NCBI RefSeq assembly: GCF_020283565.1
Contig: NC_060062.1
Span: 18,510,127-18,574,126, forward strand
DNA length: 64,000 nucleotides
Direction: 5' to 3'
DNA from: Trifolium pratense
Lineage: Eukaryota > Streptophyta > Magnoliopsida > Fabales > Fabaceae
The notes beneath the pieces are model-generated. The model had not been told where the DNA came from and did not search any database. It saw only the letters and a list, made by a program, of their open reading frames with translations. The position numbers and the translations under genes were made by a program. Of this stretch, positions 1-10,468 are shown piece by piece; the first letter of the stretch is position 1, and the number at the start of each line of letters is the position of its first letter.

Positions 1-329
1 TTTCTTCATTGGTAGAAGAGTTGACTAGCAAAGGGAATCTTCACAGCTTTCAAAGAGATCTTCAGACTTTGATGAAGCTTAGTAGTCAGTCAAGAAGTTC
101 TGAAGACTTCATCCTCTGAATGTTGTAACTTCTGAAGTCCAACAACTTCTGAGCGCTTGTGAACTTCTGAATTCACATCCTCTGAACTTCACTCAGAGCT
201 TATATGATGCTTATATCTGCGCACTTAAAATAAATTTTTAGTCCATTCAATTGTTAATTAATACTTTGTTATCATCAAAACCTTTATAGATTTAGGGGCA
301 AACATTTTTAAATCAATTTTGTTCCAACA
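1..329 (-). repeat. 3' LTR of element B (partial)
   Basis: Reverse complement of the first 329 bases of the 1092-bp LTRs of element A, ending at the TG...CA boundary (TGTTGGAACA on the minus strand). The polypurine tract follows directly at 330-342. The remaining ~760 bases and the left target-site copy are outside the window. Confidence 0.95.
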
Positions 330-790
330 ATCTCCCCCTTTTTGATGATGACAAACAACAGTATTAATTGACAATTGTTGTTAAATTAACTTATCATGTT
401 TCTCTTAGGTTTATGAGGTTTGCAAGCTCCCCCTAAGATTGATACTCCTTAAAGTCAAAACTTTAAGTTATATCCATGATATTTTAATTTAGTATAAGAT
501 TAAGATAATCTGAAATAAAACAAGTTTCATATCTTTCTTCAGAGTGAGAGGTTTGCAAGCTCTCCCCCTAAGTCTCATAAGGCTAAGTTAAAATTGCACT
601 CTTAACTTATCCTTACTTATGAAATTTATTTTAGTTTCAACTAACTTAGTCTCCGTATTAAAGTACGTAAAACAACTTAAAAGTAACAACTTTTAATTTA
701 ACGGATAAAAGCGAGATAAAAGGATAAAAACGTGGTTTCAGTTTTGAACTTATCACTTATCAATTAATGCGTAACTACTCCCCCTTTTGT
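330..790 (-). promoter_or_regulatory. Repeated polypurine tracts before the 3' LTR of B
   Basis: On the minus strand the tract next to the LTR reads AAAAAGGGGGAGAT. Three further G5 tracts lie at about 428-440, 556-568 and 777-787, two of them in a shared context of about 20 bases (GAG/GC TTGCAAACCTC). The LTR-proximal tract primes plus-strand DNA synthesis; repeated tracts at this place are known for Sireviruses. The same set is in A (17565-18021) and, reshaped, in C (38266-38810). Confidence 0.75.
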
Positions 791-921
791 CATTATCAAA
801 AAGTAAAAAAAATTTATATAATCAAGACAGCCAAAGAAGAAGAGTGGTTGTTACAAAGGTGAATTAATTTCAAAAACGAAAACCAACGCGCTCAAAGGTT
901 TATAAAAAGGAACAAGTTAAC

Positions 922-1284
922 ATGCCTGCTTCACGTAAAAACAAGAATAAACAAGTGAAGCAAGAGAGATTGGGAATAATGAAAAGATTTAGTTTACGCA
1001 TCGCAGAGTTTAAGAGAAAGAAAGAAGACGAAGAGAAACGCGAAAACGATGAAAAAGAAGACAACAAGATACCACAAGATGCTGAGATTATAATCATCTC
1101 ATCAGATTCTGAAGCTGAAGAGAATGAAGATGATGCTGACTATGTTGAGTTCTTGGCTAGCTATGTTCCAGAAGAGGAACAAGAAGAAGAAGAAGGAGCA
1201 CAAAACCCAGATCCCATAGAGATTTCATCAGAGGATGCTGAGGAGAAATCTGAGATTTCTTCTGAGTATTATCCATCTGATTAG
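922..1284 (+). CDS. Antisense acidic ORF of element B (120 aa)
   Basis: ATG-started 120-residue frame running against the element's coding strand, between the envelope-like gene and the 3' LTR. The first ~45 residues are basic (start MPASRKNKNKQVKQ); the rest is strongly acidic with Glu runs and Ser-Asp-Ser or Ser-Ser-Glu patches that look like CK2-type sites. A TATATAA (815-821) lies about 100 bases before the ATG and AATAAA (1343-1348) about 60 bases after the stop, so it has the layout of a small independent gene. The element A copy (17035-17397) translates identically. No domain recognised. Additional antisense ORFs are known in some Ty3/gypsy Tat elements; I do not recognise this one. 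It may be non-functional. Confidence 0.5.
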   Translation: MPASRKNKNKQVKQERLGIMKRFSLRIAEFKRKKEDEEKRENDEKEDNKIPQDAEIIIISSDSEAEENEDDADYVEFLASYVPEEEQEEEEGAQNPDPIEISSEDAEEKSEISSEYYPSD

Positions 1285-1538
1285 GATTAGGTTGTCTTTT
1301 TCTTTTTCTTTTTACCAAAGTACTCAACATGGTTAGAGTATTAATAAAAAATTTTCATGTTAAAAAGCATCTTGTGTTCTTATGTTCTTATTTATCAAGA
1401 CAATATAAATATCAAGTGAACATGAAAGAAGTAAGCAAGTAAAACATAAACAAAACAACTTGAAATAGATAAACCAGAAAAAGTGTTCAGAAGATAAACA
1501 GGAAAATAAAATAAAGCTTAAAACAAGTGCATAGAATC

Positions 1539-2946
1539 CTAGGGTTTCTTAAGAAAGGCTAAGAGCTGGTCGAATTTGTCATTCAAAGATCCCACGTTGG
1601 AAACCAGACCATCCACTTTGGATTCCAAGTTGAGGTGAGCTGTCCTTTGCCTTTCCAAACCTTCTTGCTGCTCCCTCAGAGCTTCTTGAAAGATCTGCAG
1701 CTGATCAGCCACAACAGGAGCTTGATCTTGAACTAAAGGCGCTTGTTCTTCAACCAAAGGTGCCTTGCCTTTATCAGAGGGTTCACCTTCCTCTGGGTAA
1801 TCAATCATCAGGACATCATCCTGGTTCAGCACATTCAGTACATCCTCTTCTGTGGCATCCTCATTATGTAGCTCATTTGCCAACTCGGCAACTCTAGCAG
1901 CAGCTTCTTCTAACCTTTCAGACTCAGACCTCTGAGCTTCAAGACTCTGAAACAGCTTGGAGTCTATCCAGATGACTTTGAAAGCGTTCAGACGGTGTTC
2001 AACAGCAGCAATTGCTTCCAGCTTAGCAAGTTCAAATCCAGCATGATTGAACATGGTTAACCTTTTCAATTCAGCCCTAGCCAGACTTTCCCTCATGAAG
2101 CTTATCACATCCAAGTCTCTTCTTCCAATCACAGCCTTAATTTTCTCAGCAGCACCATCCAAAGCATTGCAAATCCTTGCCTTAATGCTTGAAACTTCCA
2201 AGTCCACATCAGAAGGACAAACTAGAAACCTGTCCTTAAGCAAAGATAATCTAACTAAGTCTTCATGAAACTGAGCGGATAGATTACCAAAAGGGTTGGA
2301 TGATGATGGTGAAGGATTGGGAATGGTAGAGAGGTTGGGTGTTTCATTAGCAGGGTTGTCAATAATAACAACTTCTGCCTCTGAAGGCTTGGGGGCACAA
2401 GTATGAATACGCTCAGGAGAAGCATGTTCAGCACTTGAGTTAGGATGGGGTTCAGGGGTTGATTCAGATGATGAGATGTCAGAAGTTGATTCAGGGTAAA
2501 TATGGTCAGGAGATGGTTCAGGAGATTTGTGTTCAGCTGTTGGTTCAGGAGATTTGTGTGGAGAGGGTTGTTTTGTGGGAGAGATAATCCAGCAAACCCA
2601 TTTCCTTCCTAGTTTTACCCTTCAGACTAGGATTCCTTTCTATTGCAGCAAGCTCTTCCTTCTTAGCTTCATGCTTATCGAACACCTTTGCTTTCATCCA
2701 GAATTTCTTCAACAAATCTGGGTAGATAGGACCGTTAAGCATGTCGAAGTACTTGTCCCAACCTTGAGTGATAAAGTACTTTTTAACTTCAAACCCATTA
2801 GCTTGTAGACCGTCGAAATCAACCATCTTCTCTGAAAGAAAAGTGAGTTCAGATTCTGGAAACTCCATCTCGTTCCCAACGATCTGAAGATTTTTGAATA
2901 TAAACGGTGGAATCCTTTTTGACGAAGAAGACGAAGCACCAGCCAT
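1539..2946 (-). pseudogene. Envelope-like gene of element B, broken by internal deletion
   Basis: ATG at 2946. The first ~121 residues match the envelope-like protein of element A, then the frame is lost at about 2586 where a 1292-bp segment present in A (14443-15734) is missing. The breakpoint carries a shared AT dinucleotide and the deletion length is not a multiple of three, so translation ends about 13 residues later. The C-terminal coiled-coil part (1539-2243 and upstream) stays open in another frame. The short C run that is 6 long and frame-breaking in A is 5 long here (about 2391-2395). The gene is therefore defective, by a different lesion from its sister. Confidence 0.85.
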
Positions 2947-3398
2947 TGTTGGAGATTAGGGTAAGGTTTGGAAAAACTAACGAGAGAGAAAGAAAGTTTG
3001 TTGGAGGTTTAGAGAGAATATGAAAGTGTAGGTTGTGAAAGTGAATAGTGTGCAAGTGTATTGTGTAAGTTTTATTTAAATGCACACAGTTAACACGAAA
3101 ATAGCAAATTTGGGAAGTTACGCTAATTGACAGAAAGTTGAATACCAAAAATCATCATTAACCACCCACTACCTGACACACGTAGACCACGTGCAGAAAT
3201 TTACTCGGTAACTGCTATTTTAATGGACAACTGTTCAGCAGTGAATACTAAACGTTTCCCACTTAAATAGTTCAGAGCCTCTGAGTTATTTAAAATTCTC
3301 TATCAGAGTTAAGTACTTCAGAGCTTGTGTTTCAGATGATCTGAATCATAAGTTCTGATATACTTAACTTCTTACACTTTAATTGCCAAAAAAAATTT

Positions 3399-6300
3399 TC
3401 ATTCAGAGATTGAAAACATGTTCAGATGTTTCTTAATAAAATCAAATCTTTCAACAGGTAAGGCTTTAGTAAATATGTCAGCCCATTGATTTTCAGTATC
3501 AACAAACTTAATATCTATAATGCCTCTCTGAACATAATCTCTGATAAAATGGTGTTTAATTTCAATATGTTTGGCTCTAGAGTGTAGAATAGGATTTTTA
3601 GATAAATGAATGGCTGCAGTATTATCACAATATAAAGGAATATTGTTACTGCTTACCTGATAATCTTCTAACTGATATTTTAGCCAGAGTAGTTGTGTAC
3701 AACACTTAGCTGCTGAAATGTATTCTGCTTCTGCTGTAGACAAAGCTATAGTAGTTTGTCTTTTACTAGCCCAGGAGATAAGGTTTTCACCAACAAATTG
3801 ACAATTGCCACTTGTGGATTTTCTTTCAATTTTATCTCCAGCATAGTCAGCATCACAGAATCCATTTAGCACATAATCATTGGATTTCTTATAGAGAAGT
3901 CCAAGATTAGTTGTTCCTTTCAGATACCTGAAGATTCTCTTTACAGCTGTAAGATGAGATTCTCTAGGATCTGACTGGAATCTTGCACATAAGCATACAC
4001 TGAATAAAATATCTGGTCTAGAGGCTGTCAGATAGAGTAAGGAACCAATCATACCTCTGTAGACCTTTTGATCTACTTTTCCTTCATCATCTGACTTGCT
4101 CATGTTGGTAGTTGAGTGCATAGGAGTGTTCATTATCTTGCAGTCATCTAGATTGAACTTCTTCAGAAGTTCCTTGGTATATTTTGATTGATGAACATAA
4201 GTTCCTTCCTTCTTCTGATTAATTTGAATTCCAAGAAAGAACTTCAATTCTCCCATCATGCTCATTTCAAATTCATCCTGCATTATCTTAGAAAAATTCT
4301 TGCACAAAGCAGCATTAGTTGAACCAAAAATAATATCATCAACATAAATCTGAATGATTAAAATGTCTTCTTTGGTTGTTTTTCTAAAGAGTGTGCAGTC
4401 AACCTTTCCTTTTTCAAAACCTTTTTCAAGAAGGAAATTACTGAGTCTATCATACCAAGCTCTTGGAGCTTGTTTCAGACCATACAGTGATTTCTTCAAT
4501 TTAAAAACATGTTCTGGGTTTGAGACATCTTCAAAACCAGGAGGTTGCTTAACATACACTTCTTCAGAAATGAAACCATTTAAGAAGGCACTCTTAACAT
4601 CCATCTGATATAAGGTTATTCCATGATTAACAGCATAAGATAGAAGTAACCTGATTGCTTCAAGTCTAGCAACTGGTGCAAAGGTTTCAGTATAGTCAAT
4701 CCCTTCTTGTTGACTATAACCTTGTGCAACCAATCTAGCCTTGTTTCTTACCACTTCACCTTGTTCATTCAGCTTGTTTCTGAATACCCATTTTGTTCCA
4801 ATAATGTTCTTGTGTGAAGGCTTAGGCACTAGAGTCCACACATCATTCCTTTGAAATTGATTCAGCTCTTCTTGCATTGCTACAATCCAAGCATCATCTT
4901 TCAGAGCTTCATCAATCTTTGATGGTTCCATCATTGAGATAAGACCAACTAAAGATTCCTCATTTCTCAGTTGAGATCTTGTCTTCCTTGGACTATCCTT
5001 GTTGCCTAAGATCAGTTCCTCTGGATGTGATGATTTGTATTTGAAGGTATTTCTTGGAGGCTCATCATCTTCAGACTCATCAACATCAGGTTCAGCAGTT
5101 GCTTCAGTTCTTTGTTGTTCAGAGTCTGTAGGAACTGTTGTATTCAGAGGTTCTTCAGAAAATGGATGTTCTGAGTAGTTTGGAATATCTGAATATTGAT
5201 CCTCTGATACCTGAAATCTAGACAAACCTTCCACAAGCTCTGACACTTGGTCAGGCTCTTTGTCATCAAATTTGACATGCATACTTTCTTCCACAGTGTG
5301 TGTTTCAGAAATATACAGTCTGTATGCTTTTGAGCGTTCAGAGTATCCTATAAAAATACCCTTATAACCTCTAGCATCAAATTTCTTTAGATGGACTTTG
5401 TTGTTCAAGATATAACATGTACATCCAAACTGATGAAAATAAGAAATGTCAGGTTTTCTTCCTTTGAACAATTCATAAGCAGTTTTGTTCAACTTAGATC
5501 TGATATAGATTCTATTTTGAACATAACATGCTGTGTTTACAGCTTCTGCCCATAAAAACTTTGCTACCTTTGTTTCATGCATCATGGTTCTGGCCATTTC
5601 TTGCAGAGTTCTATTCTTCCTTTCTACAACCCCATTTTGTTGAGGCGTTCTAGGAGAAGAGAATTCATGCAGAATGCCATATTTTTCACAAAAGTTTTCA
5701 AAAGGTTCATTTTCAAATTCTCCACCATGATCACTTCTAACTTTTAAAATAGTGTAGCCTTTTTCATTTTGAATTTGTTTGCAGAAGATGCTAAACTCAT
5801 CATAAGCTTCATCCTTTGTTCTAAGGAATTTTACCCAAGTCCATCTACTGTAATCATCAACAATTACTAATCCATACTTCTTTCCATTGATAGAGGCAGT
5901 TTGAACTGGCCCAAAAAGATCAATGTGAAGAAGTTCCAATGGTCTTGAGGTAGAGACAATGTTCTTAGGTTTAAAAGAAGATTTTGTAATCTTTCCTTTT
6001 TGACATGAACCACAAAGTGTATTTGAGTGATATTTGATTTTAGGTAAACCTCTGACAAGGTCAAGCTTGCTAAGCTTAGAGATTAACCTCCAGTTAGCAT
6101 GGCCTAACCTCTTATGCCAGATCCATTTTTCTTCACTCAAGGTCAAAAGACACATCACTTTTTGTTCATTCAAATCAGAAAGATTAATTTTATAAACATT
6201 GTTCTTTCTAAGACCTTTGAATATAATGGAGTTATCAGATTGTTTGGTTACAGTACATGATTCCTTATTAAAAATGACTACATAACCATTGTCACAAAAT

Positions 6301-6557
6301 TGACTTATGCTCAATAGATTATGCTTAAGTCCATCAACTAACCAAACATCATTAATAGATAGGGAAGAATTACCTACTGTACCTGTACCTATTATCTTTC
6401 CTTTCTGATTTCCTCCAAAGCCAACAGAACCTCCTTCTTTCATGGTTAGCTTGGAAAACAGTTGTTTGTCACCAGTCATGTGCCTTGAACACCCACTATC
6501 CAGATACCATGAGTGTTTCATGATATTTCTTTGAGTGGCAGGCTGTATGAGAAACAA
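3399..6557 (-). CDS. pol: Sirevirus B pol polyprotein (protease, integrase, RT, RNase H)
   Basis: Open frame of 1052 residues that translates identically to pol of element A. Order: retropepsin (LDSG at residues 19-22), GAG-pre-integrase zinc region, integrase core (D213, D276, E312), reverse transcriptase (YVDD at 738-741) and RNase H (DADYAG near 902, STAEAEY near 940). The first ATG is codon 13; the open frame begins 2 bases after the gag stop in another frame. It looks enzymatically intact, but its own gag is split by element A, so B could not make a normal Gag-Pol in cis. Confidence 0.93.
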   Translation of the reverse strand: MFLIQPATQRNIMKHSWYLDSGCSRHMTGDKQLFSKLTMKEGGSVGFGGNQKGKIIGTGTVGNSSLSINDVWLVDGLKHNLLSISQFCDNGYVVIFNKESCTVTKQSDNSIIFKGLRKNNVYKINLSDLNEQKVMCLLTLSEEKWIWHKRLGHANWRLISKLSKLDLVRGLPKIKYHSNTLCGSCQKGKITKSSFKPKNIVSTSRPLELLHIDLFGPVQTASINGKKYGLVIVDDYSRWTWVKFLRTKDEAYDEFSIFCKQIQNEKGYTILKVRSDHGGEFENEPFENFCEKYGILHEFSSPRTPQQNGVVERKNRTLQEMARTMMHETKVAKFLWAEAVNTACYVQNRIYIRSKLNKTAYELFKGRKPDISYFHQFGCTCYILNNKVHLKKFDARGYKGIFIGYSERSKAYRLYISETHTVEESMHVKFDDKEPDQVSELVEGLSRFQVSEDQYSDIPNYSEHPFSEEPLNTTVPTDSEQQRTEATAEPDVDESEDDEPPRNTFKYKSSHPEELILGNKDSPRKTRSQLRNEESLVGLISMMEPSKIDEALKDDAWIVAMQEELNQFQRNDVWTLVPKPSHKNIIGTKWVFRNKLNEQGEVVRNKARLVAQGYSQQEGIDYTETFAPVARLEAIRLLLSYAVNHGITLYQMDVKSAFLNGFISEEVYVKQPPGFEDVSNPEHVFKLKKSLYGLKQAPRAWYDRLSNFLLEKGFEKGKVDCTLFRKTTKEDILIIQIYVDDIIFGSTNAALCKNFSKIMQDEFEMSMMGELKFFLGIQINQKKEGTYVHQSKYTKELLKKFNLDDCKIMNTPMHSTTNMSKSDDEGKVDQKVYRGMIGSLLYLTASRPDILFSVCLCARFQSDPRESHLTAVKRIFRYLKGTTNLGLLYKKSNDYVLNGFCDADYAGDKIERKSTSGNCQFVGENLISWASKRQTTIALSTAEAEYISAAKCCTQLLWLKYQLEDYQVSSNNIPLYCDNTAAIHLSKNPILHSRAKHIEIKHHFIRDYVQRGIIDIKFVDTENQWADIFTKALPVERFDFIKKHLNMFSISE

Positions 6558-6559
6558 CT

Positions 6560-6904
6560 TTAATCACTAAGATGGAACTCTTTATCACAGTTAATGATAA
6601 AGTCATCCCAATATTCTTCCTCTTCATTTATCAAGTTCTGATTGTTAACTTGAGAACTTGTCAGCCATTGGTCTAGGACATAAGCCCTTCTTCCTTTGCA
6701 TAGGACTTGTTTCCATACTCTAGGTAGGACATATCCTTTCCTAGTTGGTAAATCTGAATGATACATAATTTCAACTTTTGGTACCCATCTTCTGGGTCCA
6801 CGCTTGTTAGTCCACAAATGTTTACTGTGTTGTTGAGTGTGAGAGAAGGATTTTGGTTTGGAATAATAACTCTTTTGAAAATGTTTCTTAGTTTGAGTTC
6901 TGTT
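6560..6904 (-). pseudogene. gag: Gag C-terminal fragment of element B
   Basis: Carries the basic C-terminal ~114 residues of gag (for example RGPRRWVPK and KGYVLPRVW), cut at 6904 by insertion of element A. The N-terminal ~680 residues are at 19119-21173. Compared with A there are a few substitutions (for example Tyr to His and Ala to Val near RRWVPK). The stop lies 2 bases before the pol open frame, as in A. Confidence 0.9.
6900..6904. repeat. Left target-site duplication of element A (CTGTT)
   Basis: CTGTT just before the 5' LTR of A, repeated exactly at 19114-19118 after the 3' LTR. Five bases is the usual length for Ty1/copia. The uninterrupted target sequence is visible inside A itself, as AACAG at 10122-10126 of its intact gag. 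Confidence 0.95.
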
Positions 6905-7996
6905 TGTTGGAACAAAATTGATTTAAAAATGTTTGCCCCTAAATCTATAAAGGTTTTGATGATAACAAAGTATTAATTAACAATTGAATGGACTAAAAAT
7001 TTATTTTAAGTGCGCAGATATAAGCATCATATAAGCTCTGAGTGAAGTTCAGAGGATGTGAATTCAGAAGTTCACAAGCGCTCAGAAGTTGTTGGACTTC
7101 AGAAGTTACAACATTCAGAGGATGAAGTCTTCAGAACTTCTTGACTGACTACTAAGCTTCATCAAAGTCTGAAGATCTCTTTGAAAGCTGTGAAGATTCC
7201 CTTTGCTAGTCAACTCTTCTACCAATGAAGAAAAGGACCTTTCAAGTCTGATCAGTTCAGCTACCTCTGTTTTGTCTGTCCTCTTTTGAGAACGTGGGTC
7301 TTCAGTTTTGTTAGCTGAATAAGGAAAGTCTTCTCTGCAGTAGTCAAAGTACCTGAAACTCTTTCTTAGTTTTGGATACAACCAAACTGCATCAAGACAG
7401 GCTGCTTGAAGACAAAAGATTATCAACTCCAACGGCTCCTTTTGCAACGACTCTTTTCTAGTGGTATATATACTAGAAGATTCAGCTACAACAATATATA
7501 CAATTATCAAGATTTGAACGTGCGCTGAACAAACTCTGAACTCTGTGATATACAAGCTCTGAACCTCTGTTAAGTGTTTTTGCACTTTAGTCAAATACTC
7601 TGTACTATTTGTATTTGCTCTCTTTAGGTTCATCTAAGAGCATTTGTATATTTTCATATACTTTATTATTCTTGAGAAACTTAAGCTTGTGTGCTTAAGT
7701 GTGAAGTCTTAAGCTTGTGTGCTTGAGCATTGTTGAGAAGTCTCTTGCTTGTGTGCTTGAGCAGGTGTAATCTTGTGTGATTATAGTGAACTCCCTTGGA
7801 AGTGCAAGGGGACTGGACTACTCTCGTTTTGTGAGAGGAACCAGTATAAATTGCTTGTGTGATCTCTCTCTCTCTCTCTTGTTATTATTTGTGTTATTTA
7901 TCCGCTGCGAACGTAGTTGAGTTAAGAACTTGAAAAAGTTTTAACTTAGCTAAAACACAATTCAACCCCCCCCCTTCTTGTGTTTTCACACCTTCA
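6905..7996 (+). repeat. 5' LTR of element A
   Basis: Starts TGTTGGAACA and ends CACACCTTCA. Contains a TATATATA box near 7466-7474, three copies of a CTTGTGTGCTTGAG-like unit (7686-7765), a short (TC)n run (7864-7880), a C9 run near the end, and many TTCAGA/TCTGAA hexamers in the first 250 bases. The primer site begins three bases after the LTR. A 172-codon frame is open on the antisense strand (7115-7633). Confidence 0.96.
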
Positions 7997-7998
7997 AT

Positions 7999-8013
7999 TG
8001 GCATCAGAGCACC
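7999..8013 (+). promoter_or_regulatory. Primer binding site of element A
   Basis: TGGCATCAGAGCACC three bases after the 5' LTR. The family form, in element B (minus strand, about 21227-21241), is TGGTATCAGAGCACC, complementary to the 3' end of initiator tRNA-Met. A therefore has C for T at the fourth position, which would mismatch the tRNA. Confidence 0.85.
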
Positions 8014-8066
8014 TGGTCTGTTACTTTCACTTAACAGTGAGACAGTAAAGATCTTGTGAGAACACT

Positions 8067-10466
8067 ATGTCTGGAGGAGACGATAGTAGCACTAGAACAA
8101 CCGGTGAAGAGGCCAGTGGAGCTGGTGGTGGTCCTAGAAATGCTTTTGGTTTTGACTACTTGAGTAATGAATCACATGAACATAGTGGCAACAGAAAAGC
8201 CCCTATATTCAATGGTGATGCATCATTATTTGAGTGGTGGAAAGAGAGATTGTATAGCAATATTACTGCTATTGATCATGAGTTGTGGGATTTGGTTGAG
8301 TTGGGAGTAACTTTTGAAAACTTAAATGAACATGGAAGGTTGTCCATTGAGCATAGAAAGTTACTCACACCAGCTAACTTAAAAATCTACACTAAGCATC
8401 ATAGAGTAAAGGACATTGTTGTTGGTGCTATTAGACATGAGGATTATGTCAGAATAGAGAACAAGTCTACTGCTAAATCTATATTTGATTCTATGTGTGC
8501 TACCTATGATGGTAATGAAAAGGTTCAAGAAGCTAAAGCTAGTCTTTTGATAAGGCAATATGAACTTTTCACTATGCAACAAGATGAAAACATTGAGACT
8601 ATGTTTACAAGGTTTCAAATCCTTGTATCTGGTCTTAAAGCTCTTAAGAGAAGTTATTCAACCTATGACCATGTTCAGAAGATTCTGAGAAGTCTCCCTA
8701 TTGCTTGGAGACCTAAGGTCACTGCAATAGAGGAAGCTCAAAATCTCAAAACTCTGAGTCTTGAAGCTCTGATAAGCAATCTCAGAAGCCATGAGATGGT
8801 TCTGGATGCTGACTCAGAAACTAAGAAGAAGTCCAAGTCAGTGGCTTTACAGTCAACTAGGACTACTTCTAAGGCTCTTAAGACTCAGCTTCTTGATATT
8901 GAAGAAGAATCTTCTGCTGATGGTCAAGAGGATGAGATGAATGAGGATGAGTTTGCTTTATTTACCAAGTTTCAGCAATGGAACAGATTTAACAAAAGAA
9001 ACTTCAGAGGTAACAGCTCCAGAAATTTTGTCAGCAAAAAGGATGATCAGAAGAACTGCTTCAACTGTAAGAAGCCAGGACACTTTATTGCTGATTGTCC
9101 AGAAATGTCTGCTAAAGACAAAAGCAAAAGATACAGCTCAAAGAAGCAACAATTCAAGAGCAAATTGAAAAAGAGTCTGATGGCTACTTTTGAAGAGCTA
9201 TCATCTGAGGAAGAAGTTGAGGAAGAAGAAGAGGCAAATCTAGCCCTGATGGCTTCAGCTGACTCAGATGCAGACTCAGACGATGAATCAGAATCAGAAT
9301 CAGATTCTGAAGTAACTGATGAGGTATTTTCTGACTGCTCTAAATCTCAACTTATAACTGCACTTAACAAGGTCATTGAGAAACATCTCAGAGTGCTAAG
9401 TAAACAAAAAGTTTTACAAGAAAAGCTTAACACTCTGACTGAACAAGCAGAACATTTTCAAGGTCTGTATCAAGAAACTCTGAATAGAGTAAATGACTTT
9501 GAAAAGGGTTGTGCTGTTTGTCACAAACCTATTGATGAGCAGGAAATAGCTCTTCAACAGTTTGTGCATCTCAACCTTGGGAAGAGCAAAGCTGCTAATA
9601 GAATTTATAATGTTTTAAGACATAGAGGAGAAGGACTTGGCTATGAATATGGTAGAACATATTCAAAGCTAAAGACCTATCCCAAAAAGGTTGGAAAATC
9701 TTGGGTTTACTATGTTGTACCTCAGAGTGAAGAAGGAAAGAAATTTGGTACTCTGGAAGATGAGGACAATAATCTGAGAGATTTGGGAAATGACAACTCA
9801 GAGGAACCAAGTTCCTCAGGATCTGGGAAGAAAAGCTCAGAAGATAAAAGCTATTCAGAACTTGACAGTATTAGTTCAGATGTTCTGAAAGTTTCAAAAT
9901 CTGAGGCTTCAACTTCTGGAACCAGAGGAATTCTAGTTCATGAGAAAAGTCAACCTAAAGGCTCAGAAATTCTTAAAAGAAAGTCAAACCTCAAACCTCA
10001 GAGGCAACATAGGACTAAGGTTATTTATGATTCTAGAGTCAGTAAATATAACCAGTCAAATCAATGGACTGGTGATAAATACAAACTCTGGAAGCATAAA
10101 CAATCCAAGTCCTGGAATAATAACAGAACTCAAACTAAGAAACATTTTCAAAAGAGTTATTATTCCAAACCAAAATCCTTCTCTCACACTCAACAACACA
10201 GTAAATATTTGTGGACTAACAAGCGTGGACCCAGAAGATGGGTACCAAAAGCTGAAATTATGTATCATTCAGATTTACCAACTAGGAAAGGATATGTCCT
10301 ACCTAGAGTATGGAAACAAGTCCTATGCAAAGGAAGAAGGGCTTATGTCCTAGACCAATGGCTGACAAGTTCTCAAGTTAACAATCAGAACTTGATAAAT
10401 GAAGAGGAAGAATATTGGGATGACTTTATCATTAACTGTGATAAAGAGTTCCATCTTAGTGATTAA
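8067..10466 (+). CDS. gag: Sirevirus A gag (799 aa)
   Basis: Capsid/nucleocapsid protein that packages element RNA. The ATG at 8067 is the first after the primer site. Residues ~45-250 are a UBN2/copia-type gag domain ([11 protein letters not shown] start). A CCHC zinc knuckle lies at 331-344 ([14 protein letters not shown]). Acidic Glu/Ser/Asp repeats (~380-425) and a probable coiled coil with a second Cys pair (CAVCHKP) follow, then a long Ser/Lys-rich tail typical of Sirevirus gag. It is much longer than non-Sirevirus copia gag. The stop is TAA at 10464-10466; the pol frame opens at 10463, so the two overlap by only four bases. Confidence 0.93.
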   Translation: MSGGDDSSTRTTGEEASGAGGGPRNAFGFDYLSNESHEHSGNRKAPIFNGDASLFEWWKERLYSNITAIDHELWDLVELGVTFENLNEHGRLSIEHRKLLTPANLKIYTKHHRVKDIVVGAIRHEDYVRIENKSTAKSIFDSMCATYDGNEKVQEAKASLLIRQYELFTMQQDENIETMFTRFQILVSGLKALKRSYSTYDHVQKILRSLPIAWRPKVTAIEEAQNLKTLSLEALISNLRSHEMVLDADSETKKKSKSVALQSTRTTSKALKTQLLDIEEESSADGQEDEMNEDEFALFTKFQQWNRFNKRNFRGNSSRNFVSKKDDQKNCFNCKKPGHFIADCPEMSAKDKSKRYSSKKQQFKSKLKKSLMATFEELSSEEEVEEEEEANLALMASADSDADSDDESESESDSEVTDEVFSDCSKSQLITALNKVIEKHLRVLSKQKVLQEKLNTLTEQAEHFQGLYQETLNRVNDFEKGCAVCHKPIDEQEIALQQFVHLNLGKSKAANRIYNVLRHRGEGLGYEYGRTYSKLKTYPKKVGKSWVYYVVPQSEEGKKFGTLEDEDNNLRDLGNDNSEEPSSSGSGKKSSEDKSYSELDSISSDVLKVSKSEASTSGTRGILVHEKSQPKGSEILKRKSNLKPQRQHRTKVIYDSRVSKYNQSNQWTGDKYKLWKHKQSKSWNNNRTQTKKHFQKSYYSKPKSFSHTQQHSKYLWTNKRGPRRWVPKAEIMYHSDLPTRKGYVLPRVWKQVLCKGRRAYVLDQWLTSSQVNNQNLINEEEEYWDDFIINCDKEFHLSD

Positions 10467-10468
10467 AG

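Larger units (their letters stand above)
1..6904 (-). mobile_element. Sirevirus element B, 3' part (truncated by window edge, split by element A)
   Basis: Downstream part of a Ty1/copia Sirevirus on the minus strand. Reading leftward from 6904 it has the end of gag, a complete pol frame, a damaged envelope-like gene, a non-coding stretch with an antisense ORF, repeated polypurine tracts and the first 329 bases of the 3' LTR. The rest of that LTR lies outside the window. The other part of B is at 19114-22336. The break at 6904/6905 coincides with the start of element A, and CTGTT is present on both sides (6900-6904 and 19114-19118), so one B element was split by A. Without A, B would be about 10.9 kb if its LTRs are equal in length. 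Confidence 0.95.
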
